Assembly (NCBI RefSeq): GCF_024679245.1
Contig: NC_090172.1
Coordinates: 4,865,446 to 4,929,445, forward strand
From: Pseudorasbora parva
Lineage: Eukaryota > Chordata > Actinopteri > Cypriniformes > Gobionidae
Length of the DNA stretch: 64,000 bases
Reading direction: 5' to 3'
The notes beneath the pieces are model-generated. The model had not been told where the DNA came from. It saw nothing but the letters and a program-made list of their open reading frames with translations, and ran no database searches. A program made the translations under genes and the position numbers. Below are positions 27,430 through 64,000 of the stretch, piece by piece (position 1 is the first letter of the stretch; each line of letters opens with the position of its first letter).

Positions 27430-28327
27430 AAATTTTGATGCAAATCGACCGAGCTTCAAAATTCGCCTTTTGCCGAACTCGCCGATCTAATCTTGGGACA
27501 CATGGTCTTCACCTCACAGCAGGTGGAAAAGAATCAGGATGGGACTTGGATGAGATTATTAACGTTACTGTATTATACAGTCAAGCAGGACCGGGTGTTG
27601 TGGAGCTGAACAAGGCAGCTGGTGCGATTGTTAATGAGAGATGAACACACGACACTTTTATTATTTCTGCTTTTCCGGTCATGCAGCTCTGTTTATCATA
27701 TTAGATTCATCTGAGTGTGTTTAAAATGATGTTATGACGTTCCTCTGTGTGTTCGCTCGGTGGCTGCCATGACACTTGTTGCACTGCAGTAAGAAATAAA
27801 ACGCTTAATCAAACCAGAACCAAGGGTAACGCAGATAAGACACCATTGACAGGCCACGCCCTCACTCGTCCCGGTTCATTGGTTAACATGGCAATTTGAG
27901 TAACAAATAGTTGGAAACATTTGGGATATTTTAAGTACTCCATTGAACAAAAAATAAAACACTGGCCTACAATGTAGAACATTATTTTAAAAATAAGTTA
28001 CCTGGATGCCTTTGTTGAGTTCATTGAAATAAAAATGTGAGCTAATACAATGGACATTTTGGAGAATTGACAACCTTTATTCAAATATTATTAAAAAGAT
28101 TTTGTAAGCATATTGGGTAATTGTGTGTTTTGTTTGTGATGATGCAGTGAAACATCCAAAATGTTGCTATTTTCATGATTTATCACATTTTTTACGTGAT
28201 TCACATACAATAATATTTTGAGTTTCTATTTATTAAACCAATTTCCTTAATTGTATCAACTCAATTTTTTTACAGTGTAGTGGTTTTTGGATATTTTACG
28301 GAATTGTTTTTACATAGTGCACCTTTA
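27430..28327. mobile_element. MITE, copy B, left end missing and with nested insertion
   Basis: Same family and orientation as copy A. The right end acatagtgcacctttaa is present; the left inverted end is not seen. Relative to copy A it has about 305 extra bases (27971-28275). Confidence 0.72.
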
Positions 28328-28811
28328 ATGGATTAATTCACAACTAGGCAGGTTATAATTAGACAGTAATTATTAGTAATTATTATAGTAATTATTTTAC
28401 TGTTCTTATTTCCTCTTTATCCTTTATCTTATTAAATTCTTTTTAATAATTTCATTATTTATTTTCTCTAAAAAAGTTCAAGAGAATGTTAAAATTAGAT
28501 ATCAATAACATCATCACTCACAGAAAAACAAAATTACATTTCAATTACTAAAAACTATAATTCTTGAAGATATATTTTTGGTAGCGGTTATAATTGATTG
28601 ATTTCTTACTATTTCACATATCAGAAATATAATTCTTACTTGTAAAAATCATAATTTTTGATATCAAATTTATTTTTTTATTGATATCAAGATTCATATC
28701 CTGGGAATGAATAAAAGCCAAAACAGCTTGCCATAGCCTACTTCCTGTATTTATTTCTCCGTCCTTCCTCATTAAACTCAAAGGAGAGCATAAGACAACA
28801 AAAATAAAAAT

Positions 28812-29576
28812 ATATAGCTGCAAGCAACAATTAATGAGATTCAAGTATTTATGACCTTCATGCCAGCTATGCTGTGGGGGTCTAGGCTGAACCGAAAAGT
28901 AGGGCTGACTGCCCAACACCATAAAATATCCATGATGGAGAATACACTAATGATATAAATCTATATTATCATTCCACCATGATTCTTTGGTTTTAAGCAT
29001 TTGTTTATCAGCCAATATCCAGGTTATTGATAAAGATTAGATTAAAAAGAGGTTTTATCCTGTGGGTCCCTCTTGTGGACAGCAGTAGTATTACAGACTC
29101 CATCTTCAGTAAAAAGATTGATGGTTTCTAGATAATGCATGTGAAGTTTCGAGCAAATGAGGAGTTCTGAAACAATCTCAAATATTTAACAAATGATTTG
29201 ATTAACAGCATTGGTTCTTGAGGCAAATTGTTCAGAATGAGGAGATTTAACACATATGCTATGTTGCGTTATGTATATGGTCTAAAACATGGTGGCCGTT
29301 TTCTTTCAAACTTTGCACAGACCTCTAGGGCCATGAGTTGAACCACCAAATTTTGTTCTGATCAACCTCCGTTAACCAGTCCAACTCCGTGGTCTAAGAT
29401 GTGTTCAAAGTTCAAAAGCCGATGGCGGCCATCTTTTTCAAGATACACGAATGTCGTCATAAGGCAACTTGGACAAAGCATGACCATTTTCAAGTCATTT
29501 GGACTAACGGTTGTGTAGTCATAGCTGTTTTATGCTTTTTCTGCATTATAGCGCCACCAAAATGTAAATTGCCGCA

Positions 29577-29630
<54 letters not shown>

Positions 29631-30100
29631 ACCACAAAATGAGCTTGTGCATGAACATAAGTTTGGTGAAAATATCTCAATGCGTTGAAGAGTTATAGCC
29701 ATTTTAGTGAAAGTGGCCCCAGCCTACTGTGAACGTGTTGGAATCCCATCATGAGCGTGAATCACCGATCGTAATTCCTTATCAACATTTTGCCATGAGG
29801 GTCCTTAGATGATACATGTCAAGTTTGGAGTGAATCTGACAAACGGCCTATGAGGAGTGCGGAAAAAAACATTTTCTGGAAAAATCAGAATGGTTAGCTA
29901 GATTGTGTTCATTGCCTGCCTAACGATTTATGTTTAATGCTCTGACTACTAAACTAGGGAGCTGATTGAGACCCATCCAAGGAGTCCAATGATAAAAGAC
30001 ACCTGAGTCTACGACAAACCGTTTAGGAGTTATGAGATGTAGGCCGAAAGGTCAATCAGAATAGGGTTTTAGCAATTTGTGCTTGAACGCAACAGCATGT
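28812..30100. repeat. 'tatagctgcaag' interspersed repeat, copy 1
   Basis: Begins atagctgcaagcaacaatta and continues over about 1.3 kb of text typical of a fish interspersed repeat (cgagcaaatgaggagt, aagtttggtgaaaatatctc). Holds a TG tract (29580-29625). Family not identified. End approximate. Confidence 0.5.
29580..29625. repeat. (TG)n microsatellite
   Basis: About 23 TG units within an interspersed repeat. Confidence 0.95.
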
Positions 30101-31230
30101 AACTGGCCTTCCAGACAGCAAATGAGTCAATAAATGTGTACGTACCAAATTAATATGACATATTTATTTTAGAAACAGTTCAAAAGCAAAAGTACAGTCA
30201 TAACTTCCCATTAGCAATTTGAGACACTGAAACTCCATGACGACACAAGAGGAAAACAGTACGTGGATGATGTAACAGTCTAAAAATGGGGTTACATTAT
30301 AAAAGAAAGAACCAAAGCATTTTGGGGGATACATGAATATTAAAAAAAATTAAAATTTTTGGTACATGAGGAAATACAATGATGTTTTAAGTCAAAACAA
30401 ACAGAGTATGTCTAAAGACTGAATTTATATTTAATATTTATAATATATTAATTCCAGCTAGAACCACTCTTATTTATCACGCTTTTGAACACATAATTAC
30501 TCTGAATGGAAGACACATGCAACATACTGTACTTATATATATCGTTGCCATTTCATCATCAAGACGAGAGAGAAAACATTCAGACAGGCAGACACAAAAC
30601 TCTGTCCACATGACTCAATATTAATAAATGCAGCATGAATATTAAGGCCTCTTGAACGTCATGGGTTTCTACACAGCGTACCCTTTCTTAACAGCATTTT
30701 CAGACCTAAAAACCAAGCATTTGCATGCTGCCGAAAAAACCAGTCGACATCCTGTCAAAATCGCGTAGAATACTAAAAGAAAATGAGGATTGTAGTATTT
30801 TTGATGCAATTGTAGTGTTTTATGTCTATAATTTTATTGCTAAAGGCTAAACAGAAACATTCATTACTGTGACAGAGCAGAACTACTTCCTAACGCTTTG
30901 ATATTGATAGCTGCTAAATTCACTCGGGCAGAAATATTCGGAATGAAATGTCTAATAGTAGATCATTTAAAAACCACTTTAAATGAGTTGGTTCAGAGTC
31001 CTATCCTATCAATATCGCAAACATAAACGTTACATTTTCTCTGTTACAAAGTCCTATAAAAGCATCGTATTTTCAAATAAAAATGCTGAAGCAGCAATGT
31101 GTCACAAAACTACAGATAATATTCATCAGTCAACAGACAAAACGATACAAACCCTAGAGCCCTCTTTCCTAACAAACCTACCTGCAGACTGCATGAAACT
31201 GATAGAAAAAGATTAAACAGAGCGTTTCTT

Positions 31231-32069
31231 TAAAGGGATAGTTCACCCAAAAATGAGACTGTGATGTTTATCTGCTGACCCCCAGGGTATCCAACATGTA
31301 GGTGTGTTTGTTTCTTCAGTAGAACACAAATGAAGATTTATAACTCCAACCGTTGCAGTCTGCCAGTCATAATGCATGTGAATGGGTAACATTAACAGTT
31401 CTATGAGAGCAAAAATAAAATTAAAAAAACATGCTTAGACAACATGCACAAAAACCCTGCTGCTCCTGACGACACATTGATGTCTTAAGACACGAACCGA
31501 TCGGTTTCTGTGAGAAACACAACAGTATTTGTTATTTTTTTACCTCATATCAGACGAGTCTCATTAAGTTTTCCCATCAGCTATTACTTCCGTCTGGTAA
31601 GGTCAAACTGGCGCGATCATATATATATATATATATTCCTCATTAGTGCCTGCACGGATCGGCCGAATGAGGCATCTATATAATATATATCTATGATCAC
31701 ACCAGTTTGACCTTACCAGACGGAAGTAATAGCCAATGGGAACACTAGATGGGATTTGTCTGATATGATGTAAAAAACAAACACAAATACTGTTCAGTTT
31801 CTCACAGAAACCGATCGGTTCATGTCTTAAGACATCAATGTGTCGTCATGAGCCACAGGGTTTTTGTGCATGTTGTCTAAACATGTTTTTTTTTTCTCTC
31901 ATAAAGTTGTTCCCCATTCACATGCATTATGACTGGCAGACTGCAGCGGTTCAAGTTAACAATCTTCATTTGTGTTCTACTGAAGAAACAAACACACCTA
32001 CATGTTGGACGCACTGGGGGTCAGCAGATAAACATCACATTCTCATTTTTGGATGAACTATCCCTTTAA
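31231..32069. mobile_element. Long fold-back MITE (AAAGGGATAGTTCACC family)
   Basis: 839 bp with arms of roughly 390 bp. Shared blocks include aaaccgatcggtttctgtga (left copy as cgaaccgatcggtttctgtg), ttccgtctggtaaggtcaaa and caacatgtaggtgtgtttgt. The loop is AT-rich (31617-31690). Lies 136 bp below the ano1 stop, so it may be transcribed in the ano1 3' UTR. Confidence 0.85.
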
Positions 32070-32204
32070 CAGACGGAAGGACAGCGGTGTGCAAATGAGG
32101 TGGCGGTCACGTGACGACAGCATTGGTCCTCGTTTCTGTTCTGTCTGAGCCGGTCTCGGAGCCGGACCGAGTCCCGAAGGAGCGCAGATTTGGGATTCTC
32201 TGGC

Positions 32205-61061
<28,857 letters not shown>

Positions 61062-61204
61062 CTGCAAAGACAGAACTAAAATTACATACATTCTGGAAAA
61101 TGATATTGACAGTGAGTGAGTGAGTGCAAATCTTGGAGGTATAATGAAAAAGCCAAAATAATTTATTATTCGATTAGAAGGACAAATTAACTCAACCACT
61201 CAAG

Positions 61205-64000
61205 ATATTTTTATTTCTCCTTTGTTTTACCAGGGTAGTCACATTGAGACAGTAGTCTCTTTTTCAAGTGAGCCCTGGCCAAGAAAAGGCAGCACATAGT
61301 TAAAAAAAGACACATAAAAACATAAAAACAGTGATGGACACAACATAAAACATAAATACAATTTACAAGTGAGAATATTCAGGCTGTACACAACAAAAGT
61401 CTAGACACATTCACATGTATGATGCAGAATGTCTGCCAGATACGACTTAAAATCAGAGATGGAAATAAACATGTTTAGTTTCAGATTTTTCTGTAGTGCG
61501 TTCCAGGTTGATGGAGCATTGTAACGGTATGCTGTTTTACCAAATTCGGAATGAACAGTAGGCACATTAAAAAGTATGCTATTGTTTGACCTGAGGTTAT
61601 ATCTATTGTTTGTTGCCAATGAAAAAACGGATAAATATGATGGTAATAATCCAGTAATTGCTTTATAAATAAAAATCAACCAATTGCGTTTTCTGCGTTT
61701 AGACAGTGGTAACCAACCAGATAAGCTGTACAAATTGCAGTGATGTGTACTATAATCAGCTTTTGTTATAAATCGTAGTGCTGAATGGTAGACAGAATCA
61801 AGTGAACGCAATACAGACTTTGAGGCATGCATATAGAGAATGTCGCCATAATCCAGAACAGATAAAAATGTGGCTGCTACAAGTTCTTTTCTAGCTTTCA
61901 AATTAAAACAAGCCTTATTTCGAAAAAAGAAACCTAGCTTTACTCTAAGTTTCTTTACCACATGCATGACATGAGGATTAAAAGAGATATTTTCATCCAA
62001 TAAAAAACCTAGATATGTGTAGCATGACACCTTCTCTATTTCCTGTCCCTGTGCGGTTACAATTGGAGGTAGTGATTTTACTTTGAACTTTGAGTGCGTA
62101 AACAACATGTATTTGGTTTTTTTAGCATTAAGCACTAACTTTAATTTCCTTAAATTTTCTTGCAAGACTGTGAAAGCCTCCTGCAGTTTTATTAAAGCCT
62201 CACATGGAGAGGGTGCAGTGCAATAGATGATGGTGTCATCCGCATAAAGGTGTACATTTGCATTTACACGTTCAGAGATAGAATTTATGTAGACGGTAAA
62301 CAAAAGTGGCCCTAAGATGGAGCCTTGTGGAACACCGATTGTAATTGCAGCCTTCCCTGATGTAATACCATCACATGTAATACATTGAAATCTCCCTGTA
62401 AGATAATTTTTAAACCAACTTACCGCATGTGAGGACACCCCAATTTTACCTAAACATTTTAAAAGAATGCTGTGATCCACTGTATCAAAAGCCTTAGAAA
62501 GGTCAATAAACAGTCCTGCGCTTGAGTTTTTGCAATCAATGGCAGACACAATGTCATCAATTACTTTAGTGGCTGCCGTGACGGTGCTGTGCCCCTTTCT
62601 GAAGCCTGACTGAAAAGGGGTGAGGATACAATTACAGGTTAAAAACTCTTTTAATTGTTCACTTACTAATTCCTCAAATATCTTAGCCAGTACTGATAAT
62701 TTAGATATAGGGCGATAATTGTCCAATAGTGTGGTGTCCCCACTTTTAAAAAGAGGTATCACATGTGCTACTTTCCAGGATTCAGGAATAACATTTTGTT
62801 CCAAAGACAAATTAAAAATCTGAGCGAGTGGTTTGGCAATAATATCAGCTGCAAGCTTCAGGAGAGATGGATCAAGCCCATCCGGTCCAGCTGACTTTCT
62901 ACAGTTTACACATTTCAATTTTGACAGGACTATTTTCCTTGTAATTGGCTTAAAAGAGAAAGTGTTAATATTTCTAACATTCAGGACCTCGGTGTCTAAG
63001 GGTTGATCTGGCATTGACTTGAAAAGATGCCCAGCAGAGGCAAAGTGCTGATTAAAGGAGTCCACTATCTCTTTTTTATCTGTGATTTGTCTCGAATCAA
63101 CACTTATTTGCTTTGGTAAACTTGATGATGAGGAGTTAGATTTTAAATATTTAATAGCTTTCCAAAATTTTGCTGGATTATGCAAATTTCTGGTTGTCTC
63201 TTCTAGATAAAACTGTGCTTTAGCTTTACGTATCTGTGCTATACATTTGTTTCTTAGGCATCGGAAGCTGGACCAATCGTTTGCTAAGCCAGATTTCCTT
63301 GCCCTAGCCCAGACCAGGTCCCTCTCATGTAGCAGAGAGGATAATGCATCAGAAAACCAAGGGTTATCCCTCCCTTTAACCTTGAACCTCCTTAGAGGTG
63401 CATGTTTATTTAAAACTCCCATAAATAAACCCTTAAAATAAGTCCATGCCAAATCAACATCAGGAATGAATGATATTCTATCCCAATCACAATGATACAT
63501 ATCATGAATGAAAGCTTGTTGGTCAAAGGTCTTAAAGTGTCGTTTCTCCACTATTCTTGAAGGTGTTTTCACAGGTTTACAGTTTCTAACTATCCCAATA
63601 GCACAGTGATCACTTATGTCATTTGGGAAAATACCAACCTCTGTATATTTATCAGGTCGGTTTACTAAAATAATATCAATTAACGTGGATTTATTAAGAT
63701 TTTTTGTGTTTGGGCGAGTTGGAGAATTTACTACTTGTGTTAAATTAACAGAATCACAGTAAGCCTTTAAGTCCTTTGAATCATCTTTCATCCAGTCCCA
63801 ATTTAAATCACCAAGCAGAATTATTTCTTTGTGATTTACAATATCTGTCAGCACAGCTGAGAGTGTTGATAATGTTTCTTTAAGAGCTGACGGGGGCCTA
63901 TAACAACAAGCAACAATCAAACTGGTAGTTCCTAATTTCAGATCAATAGCCAGCAATTCAAAACATTTTGCGATACTCATAGTCTTCAATAGAGTGGTAT
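61205..64000 (-). mobile_element. Non-LTR retrotransposon (jockey/CR1/L2/Rex1 group), 5' end outside window
   Basis: The - strand carries one long endonuclease-reverse transcriptase frame followed by a ~195-bp 3' UTR. The UTR ends in a tail with a GAGAC/GTCTC hairpin (coding-strand order: ccagggctcacttgaaaaag, then the hairpin) and an AATAAA-like end near 61208. It lies in an ano1 intron, same strand as ano1. Clade assignment is by motif only. Confidence 0.85.
61401..64000 (-). CDS. Retrotransposon endonuclease/reverse transcriptase ORF, N terminus beyond window
   Basis: At least 862 codons without a stop; the frame stays open to base 64000, and the codon at 63989 is TTG, so no start is visible. 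Endonuclease (APE type) motifs: GDLNWDW, LIDIILVN and ISDHCAIG. Reverse transcriptase: LFIDLSKAFDTVDHSIL, VPQGSILGPLLFTVYI and the catalytic LYADDTIIY. The C-terminal part contains RRKRNWLIFIYKAI and YNLRSN, as in CR1/L2/Rex-type fish elements. First strand synthesis would be primed at a nicked target. All catalytic blocks seen are intact, so this copy appears young. Confidence 0.92.
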   Translation of the reverse strand, partial: TTLLKTMSIAKCFELLAIDLKLGTTSLIVACCYRPPSALKETLSTLSAVLTDIVNHKEIILLGDLNWDWMKDDSKDLKAYCDSVNLTQVVNSPTRPNTKNLNKSTLIDIILVNRPDKYTEVGIFPNDISDHCAIGIVRNCKPVKTPSRIVEKRHFKTFDQQAFIHDMYHCDWDRISFIPDVDLAWTYFKGLFMGVLNKHAPLRRFKVKGRDNPWFSDALSSLLHERDLVWARARKSGLANDWSSFRCLRNKCIAQIRKAKAQFYLEETTRNLHNPAKFWKAIKYLKSNSSSSSLPKQISVDSRQITDKKEIVDSFNQHFASAGHLFKSMPDQPLDTEVLNVRNINTFSFKPITRKIVLSKLKCVNCRKSAGPDGLDPSLLKLAADIIAKPLAQIFNLSLEQNVIPESWKVAHVIPLFKSGDTTLLDNYRPISKLSVLAKIFEELVSEQLKEFLTCNCILTPFQSGFRKGHSTVTAATKVIDDIVSAIDCKNSSAGLFIDLSKAFDTVDHSILLKCLGKIGVSSHAVSWFKNYLTGRFQCITCDGITSGKAAITIGVPQGSILGPLLFTVYINSISERVNANVHLYADDTIIYCTAPSPCEALIKLQEAFTVLQENLRKLKLVLNAKKTKYMLFTHSKFKVKSLPPIVTAQGQEIEKVSCYTYLGFLLDENISFNPHVMHVVKKLRVKLGFFFRNKACFNLKARKELVAATFLSVLDYGDILYMHASKSVLRSLDSVYHSALRFITKADYSTHHCNLYSLSGWLPLSKRRKRNWLIFIYKAITGLLPSYLSVFSLATNNRYNLRSNNSILFNVPTVHSEFGKTAYRYNAPSTWNALQKNLKLNMFISISDFKSYLADILHHTCECV

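Larger units (their letters stand above)
26510..32204. other. fadd upstream region and ano1 3' flank
   Basis: No additional gene seen. The first few hundred bases upstream of fadd should hold its 5' UTR and promoter but show no clear TATA box; there is a T tract (26693-26710) and a repeated gagtcgtgaacgaa motif (26746-26786). Further on: a MITE with a nested insertion (about 27430-28327), a 'tatagctgcaag' interspersed repeat (about 28812-30100), mostly unique sequence at 30160-31230 that may be ano1 3' UTR, and a fold-back MITE (31231-32069). Confidence 0.55.

Noticed and set aside
27435..27644. 69-codon frame near fadd as a small gene
   Set aside because: Lies inside a MITE whose second copy (32711-33402) has the same sequence with a broken frame.

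Overview
The window is nuclear DNA of a ray-finned fish, most likely a cyprinid. The evidence is intron-rich vertebrate genes with GT-AG introns, an AT-rich background, long CA/GT, GATA and GA microsatellites, and a dense load of teleost-type DNA transposons (Tc1-like, hAT-type MITEs, palindromic MITEs). The species call is inference; the vertebrate gene content is read directly.

Three host genes are present. (1) The 3' end of a PACSIN gene, best matched to pacsin3, lies on the + strand: three exons at 1479-1609, 6396-6556 and 16353-16468 encode the linker and the complete C-terminal SH3 domain. The 3' UTR runs to a poly(A) signal at 17346. (2) A complete two-exon fadd gene lies on the - strand (26509-26212 and 22314-22031). 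It encodes a 193-residue death-effector plus death-domain adaptor. (3) The 3' two thirds of an anoctamin-1-type calcium-activated chloride channel gene (ano1) lies on the - strand. Sixteen consecutive exons from 61061 down to the stop at 32205 encode 630 residues without a frame break, with all ten membrane segments and all six known calcium-binding residues. Its 5' exons lie beyond base 64000. ano1 and fadd are adjacent and in the same orientation, as in human 11q13, which supports the ANO1 assignment. pacsin3 converges on fadd.

Most of the rest is intronic or intergenic repeat. 1-17.4 kb: pacsin3 introns with a ~38-copy 32-bp minisatellite, a hAT-type MITE carrying its own 42-bp minisatellite inside another MITE, an IR/DR Tc1-like element, and GT-microsatellite-linked repeats. 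17.4-22 kb: spacer with a 954-bp TIR element and a CpG-rich MITE. 22-26.5 kb: fadd, with a repeat-filled intron. 26.5-32.2 kb: fadd/ano1 spacer with MITEs and a long fold-back element. 32.2-61 kb: ano1, whose introns hold nested MITEs, two Tc1-like elements of different families (one carrying a piece of the other), a tRNA-Gly-like tandem repeat, a degenerate L2-like LINE with a 47-bp-arm palindrome, and long GA and AT tracts. 61.2-64 kb: a non-LTR retrotransposon whose endonuclease/reverse-transcriptase frame is open to the window edge.

I see no CRISPR array, operon, phage or other bacterial-type system, and no clearly novel multi-gene system. The most interesting signals concern gene structure and mobile DNA: a UG-repeat 3' splice site on the last pacsin3 exon, a CA repeat just inside an ano1 donor, the CACCC/KLF-box minisatellite, large inverted element copies flanking fadd, and the chimeric Tc1 element.
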